Source: JBDGRJ01 sp042218115 (GTDB lineage: Bacteria > Patescibacteriota > Patescibacteriia > Magasanikbacterales > UBA922). From it: 8,534 bases of DNA. The number at the start of each line of letters is the position of its first letter. Within the stretch, counting starts at the first letter, position 1. The notes under the pieces are model-generated. The model was not told where the DNA came from. It ran no database searches and worked only from the letters and a program-made list of their open reading frames with translations. Both the position numbers and the translations under genes were made by a program. Below, in pieces: positions 1 through 5,619 of this stretch. The DNA lies in contig JBDGRJ010000067.1 of NCBI GenBank assembly GCA_042218115.1, positions 1 through 8,534 of the forward strand, in the 5' to 3' direction.

Positions 1-208
1 CAAAGTCGTTCATAACCGCTTCGATAGTGGGTACTATTTTTTCTGCGTGTTTTCTACCCGCTATCTCAGGAACTACACCCCCATACTTTTTGTGTACTTC
101 AATCTGACTGGCTGTTTTCTCTTTTAAGGATAAGAATCCCTCTTTATCCGCTTCAAGCAAGGTTACTGCTGTATCATCACAAGAAGACTCTATAGCTAAA
201 ATTTTCAT
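1..208 (-). CDS. tsaD: tRNA N6-adenosine threonylcarbamoyltransferase TsaD, N-terminal part (cut by window edge)
   Basis: Reading the minus strand from the ATG at 208 gives 69 codons without a stop before the window ends. The protein begins MKILAIESSCDDTAVTLLE, and a later stretch reads HKKYGGVVPEIAGRKHAEKI. These are the N-terminal signatures of the TsaD/Kae1/Gcp family: the IESSCDDT nucleotide-binding start and the YGGVVPE(I)A(S/G)R.H segment. TsaD is the catalytic subunit that transfers the threonylcarbamoyl group to A37 of ANN-decoding tRNAs with TsaB and TsaE, in the cytoplasm. The metal-binding HxxxH motif lies beyond the edge and cannot be checked. No Shine-Dalgarno precedes the ATG. 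The gene diverges from the lipoprotein gene at 475. A consensus extended -10 on the minus strand (404 down to 396) would give it a leader of roughly 180 bases that includes the inverted repeat at 290-348. Confidence 0.93.
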   Translation of the reverse strand, partial: MKILAIESSCDDTAVTLLEADKEGFLSLKEKTASQIEVHKKYGGVVPEIAGRKHAEKIVPTIEAVMNDF

Positions 209-267
209 AATAATGTTTTAGATACAAAAAGTTTTAAGTTCTTTGGTAGAAGTATTTTAATTAACAC

Positions 268-382
268 ACTGTTGAAATATTAAGGGTTCGAACACCTTCC
301 GAGCATCGCTGGTGAGACAAGCTCAAGGCTTCAGCTCGGAAGGTGTTCTACACCCCTCTTGATGTGCTGGTTTTTCAGCGGT
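268..382 (+). ncRNA. Candidate structured RNA or regulatory element with a perfect 15-bp stem
   Basis: The arms GAACACCTTCCGAGC (290-304) and GCTCGGAAGGTGTTC (334-348) are perfectly complementary over 15 bp around a 29-base loop. The loop can form a small sub-hairpin (AAGC 319-322 with GCTT 328-331). An outer helix pairs ACTGTTGAAA (268-277) with TTTCAGCGGT (373-382): ten pairs, two of them G-U on the plus strand. Those two would be A-C mismatches in a minus-strand RNA, which favours a plus-strand transcript. A local hairpin GCTG(366-369)/CAGC(376-379) would compete with the outer helix. The element sits between two divergent genes, where a terminator makes little sense, and no run of T follows the main stem. 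It could be a small RNA, a leader of tsaD, or a DNA-level inverted repeat. I recognise no known RNA family in it. Confidence 0.4.
290..348. repeat. Perfect 15-bp inverted repeat with 29-base spacer
   Basis: The left arm 290-304 and right arm 334-348 are exact reverse complements; the flanking bases (289/349 and 305/333) do not pair, so the arms are exactly 15 bp. The arms are much richer in G and C than the AT-rich spacer around them. This is the DNA-level observation behind the structured-RNA candidate at 268-382. Confidence 0.9.
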
Positions 383-395
383 CTCATTTAATGGC

Positions 396-425
396 ATTAT
401 AACAAACTGGTAATTATGTTATAAT
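396..425. promoter_or_regulatory. Back-to-back divergent promoters for tsaD (-) and the lipoprotein gene (+)
   Basis: The extended -10 sequence TGTTATAAT occurs on the plus strand at 417-425 and, as its exact inverse, on the minus strand at 404-396, with 12 bases between. Each copy matches the sigma-70 extended -10 consensus (TGnTATAAT). With a 17-base spacer, the -35 region of each falls on the other's -10 arm (TTATAA, a poor -35), so the promoters would rely on the extended -10 and could not both be occupied. Plus-strand transcription would start near 432, giving a leader of about 43 bases before the ATG at 475. The same inverted repeat could instead be an operator. Confidence 0.6.
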
Positions 426-474
426 CTACTTGAGTCTAATATCAAAGCCTGATTTATAAGCTTAACTGAATATC

Positions 475-1236
475 ATGAAGAAAGCTGCGTTGTCCATTTT
501 CACTTTACTGCTTACTGTTACACTTCTGGGGGCAGGTTGTAGTAAAGCCGATGACGGTAAAACCTCTAAAGATCAAAGCTATACCAAAGAAAAATCCCAA
601 CAAATAGCAGAGGAGTGGATAAAAAATAACTCCCCTACGTACACCTTTGATGGTAGTAAGCTAAACCTGAAAGATAGCAAAGAGGTAGGCGGTGAAGACT
701 GTCAGGATTGTTATCTCTTTACTTTCCAGTTTGAGTCCTCTCATGGCGGTTATGGTGACCGATCCGATAAGATGGTCACTCAAGTAATCACATCACATGA
801 GATGAAGGTTCGTGTAGATCAAGGACAAGTCACAAAAGCCATCACAGACGGTAAGTTTGATGAGATGAAGGGAGAAGTGCTTCAAAAAAGCGGGAACAGT
901 AACACCAGCTCAGCTCATAGCAAAATTAAGCTAACCAACATTTCGGATGGAGATACTATTGACAGAGTTACTACTATCGAGGGGAAGGCGAGAGGGCCTT
1001 GGTATTTTGAGGCTAATTTTACCCTAAAAGCAAAGACCCCTTCAGGACAGACAATCGATACTTTTGTGGCGGAAGCGCAACAGGACTGGATGACAGAAAA
1101 TTTTGTTCCTTTTACTATTGATATAGATCTATCTAATTACTCCGGAAGCACCGCTATTTTAGAGTTTCAAAAGGCTAATCCTTCCGGGATGCCTCAACAC
1201 GATGATTCTTACAGCATACAAGTAAACTTAAATTAA
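475..1236 (+). CDS. Lipoprotein with GYGDR-motif domain and C-terminal Gmad2-like domain
   Basis: This 253-residue protein has a lipoprotein signal peptide: basic MKK, a hydrophobic stretch (4-18) and lipobox LGAGC with the acceptor cysteine at 22. It should be anchored to the outer face of the membrane. Residues about 37-131 form a conserved module of unknown function: a helical start (IAEEWIKNNSPTYTFDG), a CxxC pair (C76, C79), then HGGYGDR (90-96) and QVITSHEM. The last residues of this module resemble PepSY-like folds in layout, but I do not claim homology. Residues about 150-252 resemble the Gmad2 immunoglobulin-like domain known from GerM-type and other surface proteins (GDTIDRVTTIEGKARGPWYFEANF, then an aromatic, NPSG-containing end). 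The ATG follows a good extended -10 promoter (417-425) by 49 bases; no Shine-Dalgarno is seen. The ferritin gene follows after 21 bases, suggesting one operon. The ligand or partner is unknown. Confidence 0.85.
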   Translation: MKKAALSIFTLLLTVTLLGAGCSKADDGKTSKDQSYTKEKSQQIAEEWIKNNSPTYTFDGSKLNLKDSKEVGGEDCQDCYLFTFQFESSHGGYGDRSDKMVTQVITSHEMKVRVDQGQVTKAITDGKFDEMKGEVLQKSGNSNTSSAHSKIKLTNISDGDTIDRVTTIEGKARGPWYFEANFTLKAKTPSGQTIDTFVAEAQQDWMTENFVPFTIDIDLSNYSGSTAILEFQKANPSGMPQHDDSYSIQVNLN

Positions 1237-1257
1237 TTTTTAGTAATTAAAAATAGT

Positions 1258-1743
1258 ATGAAGGACAAAATTATCCAAGCTATAAACGACCAGATTCAAG
1301 CAGAGTTAAACTCGGCTTATGTTTATCTAGCTATGTCTGCCTATGCTGAAGATCAAGGTTGGCCTGGCACGGCGTCATGGCTGAGATCTCAAGCACAAGA
1401 AGAAGAGGAGCATGCGATGAAGTTTTATAACTTCCTAGTAGAGCGGGATGAAAAGATAGAGCTACAAGCTATACCAAAGCCCGAGTCTGAGTTCGGAAGT
1501 CTGAAAAATATTTTCGAGCAGTCACTAAAACACGAGCAGGAAATCACTGAAAAAATAAACGAACTTTACCGAATGGCAAAAGAGGAAGAGGATTATGCCT
1601 TTGAGTCCTTTTTGAAGTGGTTCTTAGATGAGCAAGTTGAAGAGGAGGATATGATTAGAGACATCTTAGATAAGTTTGAGCTGGCGGATGGGGATAAGGC
1701 TGCATATTATATGATTGATGAGGAGTTGGGAAAGAGAGAATAG
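1258..1743 (+). CDS. ftnA: Non-heme ferritin (FtnA-like)
   Basis: The 161-residue protein has the length and four-helix layout of bacterial FtnA ferritins, which form 24-subunit shells that oxidise Fe(II) and store it as a ferric mineral in the cytoplasm. All ferroxidase ligands can be placed by alignment to E. coli FtnA from memory: E16 (QAELNSAY), E49 and H52 (AQEEEEH), E93 (KHEQEIT), Q126 and E129 (DEQVEEE). The C-terminal fifth helix ending YYMIDEELG is also typical. No heme-binding methionine of the bacterioferritin kind is apparent in the matching position, so plain ferritin is preferred. It starts 21 bases after the lipoprotein gene and lacks a Shine-Dalgarno, so it is probably read from the same transcript. 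It likely buffers iron and limits oxidative damage. Confidence 0.95.
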   Translation: MKDKIIQAINDQIQAELNSAYVYLAMSAYAEDQGWPGTASWLRSQAQEEEEHAMKFYNFLVERDEKIELQAIPKPESEFGSLKNIFEQSLKHEQEITEKINELYRMAKEEEDYAFESFLKWFLDEQVEEEDMIRDILDKFELADGDKAAYYMIDEELGKRE

Positions 1744-1851
1744 CTCGGTTGTGGGTTATTTAGAAAACCAACTTTAATCCTATAAACCTTCGCGCTTATG
1801 GCCGTGTTAGAGTCATGTTGCCCTTTTGTCTGAAAGTAATAAAGCCATATG

Positions 1852-1878
1852 ATACTCCGGTAGCTTGCCGCGGGGTAT
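1852..1878 (+). terminator. Possible hairpin terminator after the ferritin gene
   Basis: ATACTCC (1852-1858) pairs with GGGGTAT (1872-1878) with one G-U pair. The stem continues as GG (1859-1860) with CC (1868-1869) across a two-base bulge, closing a 7-base loop. An A/T-rich run including TTTTT (1885-1889) follows but not immediately. It lies 108 bases past the ferritin stop and just before the sigma factor start, so it could end the ferritin operon or sit in the sigma factor leader. The rest of the 171-base spacer shows no gene. Confidence 0.35.
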
Positions 1879-1914
1879 ATAAAATTTTTAGTATCTTATT
1901 AATTTTCATCAATA

Positions 1915-2991
1915 GTGAGCCTTGGAGCGTTAGAGAAGACAATGAGTTTTGCGGATAGTTCGCTCGTTGTTACAGACGAGTGCGGAGTGATACAGTTTGC
2001 AAATGAACAGGTCACCCAAAAAACCGGTTTTTCCTTGGCGGAGATGGTGGGCAAAAAGCCCGGTGAGCTATGGGGCGGAAACATGAAAAATAGATTTTAC
2101 AAGCGGATGTGGGGTAAAATTAAATATGAAAAAGAGCCTTTTGTTGGAGAGGTAAAGAACAAAAAGAAGACCGGTGTGAAGTATACGGAACTGATGTTTT
2201 GTACCCCTGTATTAGGTGAATATGGAACGGTAGAACATTATATTGAGCTAAACCCACAGGAAAGTAAAGCCGGCTCCAGCAAGGAGCTGCTCAGATTTTT
2301 CTCTAGTCAGCAAGAAAACCAATCAGAACTGCCTGAGTTTTTGCTACAACAGCTAAATGCTGACCAACTCAATGAAGAGCATAAAAAATTTGACAGCTTC
2401 ACCGGCTTTTTGTTTGATACTTTTGTCAAACCGGTAAAGAAAAAGTTTAAAAATAGAAAAAAGGATGAAAAACTGGTTGAGCAGGCTCAGGAAGACCCTC
2501 AGAAATTTCGGCTTTTGTATGATAAATACAAGGAAGACATTTACAATTATTTTCGATATCGTATAAGTAGTGCAGAGAAAGCTAGTGATTTAACCCAAGA
2601 GTCATTTACCAGAGCTTTTAAGCATCTCGATGATTTTAAGATTAAAAATGCCTCTTACAAGACTTATCTGATGCGAATTGCCCATAACTTGTTGGTAAAC
2701 CATTACCGCAAGGAAGAGAAGAGAAGCCAAGTAAAATTAGGAGAAATTCCAGATTGTATATTATCTTGTTTTAGTATGAGTGATGATGTGTTAGTAAAAG
2801 ACAGGCTGCAGTACGCGATGGAAGAATGTCTCACTGAATCACAACACAAAATTATGAAAATGAAATACTTTGATCAGCTGTTAGTTCGGGAAATTGCCAC
2901 CGTTATGCAGAAATCCGAAAATGCAGTAAAGCTTCATTTGCACAGAGGACGAAAAAAACTCAAACAATATTTAGAGAGAAATAAAAAATAG
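1915..2991 (+). CDS. PAS domain - ECF-type sigma-70 family sigma factor fusion
   Basis: The 358-residue protein joins a sensor domain to a sigma factor. Residues about 6-113 look like a PAS domain (ALEKTMSFADSSLVVTDECG, N30, TGFSLAEMVGKKPGELW, and a final strand VEHYIEL). A linker of about 75 residues contains a very basic patch (172-186). Sigma region 2 runs about 194-270 with the hallmark DLTQESFTRAF (225-235) and the DNA-melting/-10 reading helix RIAHNLLVNHYRK. Sigma region 4 (about 299-355) carries the helix-turn-helix VREIATVMQKSENAVKLHLHRGRKKL for -35 reading. Regions 1 and 3 are absent, as in ECF sigma factors. No anti-sigma gene is adjacent, so activity may be set by the PAS domain directly. 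The start is taken as GTG 1915 because it keeps the first PAS helix; ATG 1942, with a weak GAGAAG upstream, is an alternative. A terminator follows the stop by 35 bases. The signal is unknown. Confidence 0.88.
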   Translation: MSLGALEKTMSFADSSLVVTDECGVIQFANEQVTQKTGFSLAEMVGKKPGELWGGNMKNRFYKRMWGKIKYEKEPFVGEVKNKKKTGVKYTELMFCTPVLGEYGTVEHYIELNPQESKAGSSKELLRFFSSQQENQSELPEFLLQQLNADQLNEEHKKFDSFTGFLFDTFVKPVKKKFKNRKKDEKLVEQAQEDPQKFRLLYDKYKEDIYNYFRYRISSAEKASDLTQESFTRAFKHLDDFKIKNASYKTYLMRIAHNLLVNHYRKEEKRSQVKLGEIPDCILSCFSMSDDVLVKDRLQYAMEECLTESQHKIMKMKYFDQLLVREIATVMQKSENAVKLHLHRGRKKLKQYLERNKK

Positions 2992-3026
2992 CAAATAAAG
3001 CCCCTGTAGACTATAGCTAAGTGAAT

Positions 3027-3054
3027 ACACCCTCATAAAAAGGGTGTTTTTTAT
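3027..3054 (+). terminator. Rho-independent terminator of the sigma factor gene
   Basis: ACACCCT (3027-3033) pairs perfectly with AGGGTGT (3041-3047) around a 7-base loop, followed by a run of T (3047-3052). It lies 35 bases after the sigma factor stop and directly ahead of the promoter-like element of nrdD, so the two genes are transcribed separately. Confidence 0.85.
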
Positions 3055-3056
3055 TG

Positions 3057-3086
3057 TTGAAACCTTTTTGTGCTTTTTTTGTTTAA
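3057..3086 (+). promoter_or_regulatory. Promoter-like element of nrdD, copy A of a repeated motif
   Basis: TTGAAACCTTTTT (3057-3069), ten variable bases, then TGTTTAA (3080-3086), 31 bases before the nrdD ATG at 3118. The same blocks with the same 10-base gap occur at 5266-5295 ahead of the glycyl radical protein. TTGAAA resembles a sigma-70 -35, and the GAAAC core also resembles ECF -35 sites; TGTTTAA would be the -10. That the two copies agree in both sequence and spacing argues for a shared promoter rather than chance. Confidence 0.65.
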
Positions 3087-3117
3087 TAAAGTGAGAGCAA
3101 TAAATAATAAAACCCAT

Positions 3118-5235
3118 ATGGCAATTCACAAAGTCCAAAAACGAAACGGTTCTATCGTAGATTTTGATATTAATAAGATTGAAAACGCTATCTCTAAGGC
3201 TATATCATCAACCGGTAGAGATGATGCAATTACCTCGGAAGTTTTAGCTTCTGATGTATTGTTGCGTCTCGAGGAGTTATATTCAGATGAAATCCCCGCT
3301 GTAGAGGAGGTCCAAGAGGTGGTGGAAAATATTCTAATTGAGTACGGATATTCCGAAGTTGCTAAATCATATATACGCTACAGGCAAAAGAGAGAAGAGA
3401 GAAGGAAGAATAAAAATGTAGTGGTAGAAGTGGAGAATACAATTGAAGAATATTTAGATAAACTGGACTGGAGGGTGGATGCCAATGCAAACCAGGGTTA
3501 TTCTTTAGGGGGTATGATGTTAAATACTTCAGGTAAAGTTACTGCAAACTACTGGTTGTCGCATGTTTACCCTAAAAAAATAGGGGACGCTCACCGAAAT
3601 GGGGACATGCATATCCATGATTTGGATATGTTTGCCGGGTATTGTGCCGGTTGGAGTTTAAGACAGCTCCTTGAAGAGGGGTTTAACGGTGTCGATAAAA
3701 AAATTGAATCCGGGCCGCCCAAACATCTGAATTCTGCTGTAGCCCAGATGGTGAATTTTTTCGGCACTTTGCAGAATGAGTGGGCAGGGGCGCAGGCTTT
3801 TTCTAGTTTTGACACCTATCTTTCGCCTTTTGTTAAAAAATACGAGCAGGAACTTAGAAAGGAACTTAATGAATACGGCATCAGGTTTTCAAGTAAACAG
3901 AAAAAAGAGAAGTATATAAAAGATAAGCAATATGAATATGTTTATCAGTGCATCCAATCTTTTGTTTTTAATGTTAATATTCCTTCCAGATGGGGGACCC
4001 AAACCCCGTTTACCAATATCACGATGGACTGGAAAGTGCCGGAAGGGCTAAAGGGTGAACGCCTACGTCTTGGAGGTGAAGAATTTGAGTATACTTTCGG
4101 TGAACTTCAAGATGAGGTCGATCTTATCAATGAGTGCTTTATCAAAGTAATGATGTCGGGGGATAAGAATGGACGCACCTTCACTTTCCCTATCCCAACT
4201 TATAATATCAATGAAAATTTTGATTGGCAGGATGAAAATACCGACTTATTGTTTGAGATGACTGCAAAATACGGCACACCTTATTTTCAGAACTTTATTA
4301 ACTCGGATATGGAGCCGGGTGATATCAGGTCTATGTGCTGCAGGCTACAGTTGGACAAAACCGAGCTCAAAAAACGCGGCAACGGACTGTTTGGCTCTGC
4401 TGAGATGACAGGTTCGATCGGGGTGGTTACCCTGAATGCTGCTCGTATAGGGTATCAATATTCAGGTGATAACGAGGGTTTTTTTCAGCGAGTTGAAGAG
4501 CTGATGGCGATGGCTAAAACTTCTTTGGAGATAAAACGCAAGGAGATTAAAAAGTGGATGGATAGAGGCCTTTTTCCTTATACCAAACGCTATTTAGGCA
4601 GCCTAGAAAATCATTTTTCGACAATAGGTATTAACGGGGTTAATGAAGCAATACGTAATTTTACTGACGATGAGGAAAATATTACGACAAAGTGGGGTCA
4701 AGAATTTGCTAAAGAGATTCTGGACTTTATGAGAGATAAATTGAAAGATTACCAAGAAGAAACCGGAAACTTGTACAACTTAGAGGCCACTCCGGCAGAA
4801 GGTACGACTTATAGATTCGCAAAAGAAGACCAGAAACAGTTTGATGACATTATTCAGGCCGGCACGGAAGATGCTCCGTATTATACCAACTCCACTCAGA
4901 TCCCTACCGGCTATACCGATGATTTGTTTGAAGCACTAGAGCTTCAAGATGATCTTCAAACCAAATATACCGGAGGAACAGTACTGCATGGTTATATGAG
5001 CGAAAAAGTTAGCTCACCTGAAATGTGCAAAAAGATGGTAAAGCGTACTTTAGAGAATTTCCATCTGCCTTACTTTACGATTACACCGACTTTCTCGATC
5101 TGTCCTAAGCATGGCTATCTTTCCGGTGAACACGACTTCTGTCCAAAATGCGATGAAGAGATTGGTTATGAAGAAGATAATACTATTGACGAGGAGTGGC
5201 GTGAAGATTATGTCAGTGAGGAGGCGCATGTGTAA
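3118..5235 (+). CDS. nrdD: Anaerobic ribonucleoside-triphosphate reductase NrdD, catalytic chain without glycyl radical domain
   Basis: Class III ribonucleotide reductase makes dNTPs without oxygen, using a glycyl radical installed by NrdG. With the start at ATG 3118 the chain is 705 residues: ATP-cone regulatory domain (about 3-95, beginning VQKRNGSIVDFD), then the catalytic barrel. Visible active-site features are GDMHIHDLD (162-170) with C176 in YCAGWSL, and SMCCRLQLD with C407/C408, where the thiyl-radical cysteine is expected. The C-terminal zinc knuckle is C662-x2-H665 ... C675-x2-C678, with His at one of the usual Cys positions. The chain ends 27 residues later in an acidic tail without RVxGY. 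That motif is in the separate protein at 5332, in the same frame but past several stops (TAA 5233, then TGA, TAA, TAA). An upstream GTG at 3070 would overlap the promoter element and add a stretch unlike the family, so it is rejected. Confidence 0.95.
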   Translation: MAIHKVQKRNGSIVDFDINKIENAISKAISSTGRDDAITSEVLASDVLLRLEELYSDEIPAVEEVQEVVENILIEYGYSEVAKSYIRYRQKREERRKNKNVVVEVENTIEEYLDKLDWRVDANANQGYSLGGMMLNTSGKVTANYWLSHVYPKKIGDAHRNGDMHIHDLDMFAGYCAGWSLRQLLEEGFNGVDKKIESGPPKHLNSAVAQMVNFFGTLQNEWAGAQAFSSFDTYLSPFVKKYEQELRKELNEYGIRFSSKQKKEKYIKDKQYEYVYQCIQSFVFNVNIPSRWGTQTPFTNITMDWKVPEGLKGERLRLGGEEFEYTFGELQDEVDLINECFIKVMMSGDKNGRTFTFPIPTYNINENFDWQDENTDLLFEMTAKYGTPYFQNFINSDMEPGDIRSMCCRLQLDKTELKKRGNGLFGSAEMTGSIGVVTLNAARIGYQYSGDNEGFFQRVEELMAMAKTSLEIKRKEIKKWMDRGLFPYTKRYLGSLENHFSTIGINGVNEAIRNFTDDEENITTKWGQEFAKEILDFMRDKLKDYQEETGNLYNLEATPAEGTTYRFAKEDQKQFDDIIQAGTEDAPYYTNSTQIPTGYTDDLFEALELQDDLQTKYTGGTVLHGYMSEKVSSPEMCKKMVKRTLENFHLPYFTITPTFSICPKHGYLSGEHDFCPKCDEEIGYEEDNTIDEEWREDYVSEEAHV

Positions 5236-5242
5236 AGTTATT

Positions 5243-5267
5243 GTCAGTGATTGTAATCAGACTTTTT
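5243..5267 (+). terminator. Weak terminator candidate after nrdD
   Basis: GTC (5243-5245) pairs with GAC (5260-5262) and TGAT (5248-5251) with ATCA (5256-5259), with a two-base bulge and a TGTA loop, followed by five T (5263-5267). The stem is short. If real, it ends nrdD transcription just before copy B of the promoter element, whose first bases overlap the T run, mirroring the terminator-promoter arrangement ahead of nrdD. Confidence 0.4.
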
Positions 5268-5295
5268 GAAACCTTTTTACAGCTTCTGTGTTTAA
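5266..5295 (+). promoter_or_regulatory. Promoter-like element of the glycyl radical protein and nrdG, copy B of the repeated motif
   Basis: TTGAAACCTTTTT (5266-5278), ten bases, TGTTTAA (5289-5295): identical in both blocks and in spacing to the copy at 3057-3086. It ends 36 bases before the ATG at 5332. The leader after it is A/T-rich and also loosely resembles the nrdD leader. This makes the glycyl protein and nrdG a likely separate transcript from nrdD, under the same control. Confidence 0.65.
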
Positions 5296-5331
5296 AAAGA
5301 TGGAGTAAGCTTAATAATTAATAAATATCTT

Positions 5332-5616
5332 ATGTCCGATCAGGATCAAGACGTTCAAGAAGTACATGACGACGGTGGGAATTCTTTAAACAGCAACAAT
5401 GAAGGCGGAGAGCAAGACGACAGCGAAGTCACCCAACAAGACCGCACCAAATGCGAAGTGTGGACTCGTGTGATGGGTTATTTTCGGCCGATGTCGGAGT
5501 ATAATCCGGGCAAAAAGTCGGAGCACTTCTCGCGGGAGCGTTTCGAGGAGTGTCGGTCCGCTAATACTAGATTTATCTCTGAGTTCAGCGGTGAAGAAGA
5601 ATTGCAGGCAGCCTAA
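5332..5616 (+). CDS. Stand-alone glycyl radical domain of anaerobic ribonucleotide reductase (split NrdD C-terminus)
   Basis: This 94-residue protein starts with an acidic, Asn/Gln/Asp-rich, probably disordered stretch (1-37). It continues with RTKCEVWTRVMGYFRPMSEY (38-57) and NPGKKSEHFSRERFEE. This is the C-terminal glycyl radical segment of NrdD: RVMGY with the radical glycine at 49, followed by the FRP and GKK(S/Q)E features that normally end a full-length NrdD. Only this part of the enzyme is present; the catalytic chain is the preceding gene. It presumably docks into the NrdD barrel so that G49 reaches the active-site cysteines, and it is the substrate of NrdG, whose gene begins 3 bases after its stop. 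The analogy is the separate glycyl radical protein GrcA/YfiD of pyruvate formate-lyase. A longer open frame on the opposite strand is a shadow: it carries no recognisable motif. No Shine-Dalgarno is at the right distance from the ATG. Confidence 0.9.
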   Translation: MSDQDQDVQEVHDDGGNSLNSNNEGGEQDDSEVTQQDRTKCEVWTRVMGYFRPMSEYNPGKKSEHFSRERFEECRSANTRFISEFSGEEELQAA

Positions 5617-5619
5617 AGG

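Noticed and set aside
281..304. tRNA-like T-loop GGGTTCGAAC
   Set aside because: No acceptor stem, anticodon arm or D arm could be placed around it on either strand; these bases overlap the 15-bp inverted repeat.
334..350. Signal recognition particle RNA, from CGGAAGG in the right arm
   Set aside because: The rest of the conserved tip (the GGAAGCAGCC region and its partner strand) is missing.
1748..1775. Terminator directly after the ferritin stop
   Set aside because: Only a 4-bp GGTT/AACC stem forms before the short T run; too weak to list.
1899..2084. Minus-strand open frame of 61 codons
   Set aside because: Shadow of the PAS-coding part of the sigma factor gene; no motif.
3070..3117. 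Earlier GTG start for nrdD
   Set aside because: It falls inside the repeated promoter element and would add 16 residues not typical of NrdD; MAIHKVQKR at 3118 is the usual family start.
3591..3815. Minus-strand open frame of 74 codons
   Set aside because: Lies wholly inside nrdD over the conserved GDMHIHDLD region; composition artefact.
5233..5331. nrdD and the glycyl gene as one gene broken by a sequencing error, or joined by readthrough
   Set aside because: They share a reading frame, but four in-frame stops lie between them, and the spacer holds a promoter-like element matching that of nrdD. A single error or stop suppression would not rejoin them.
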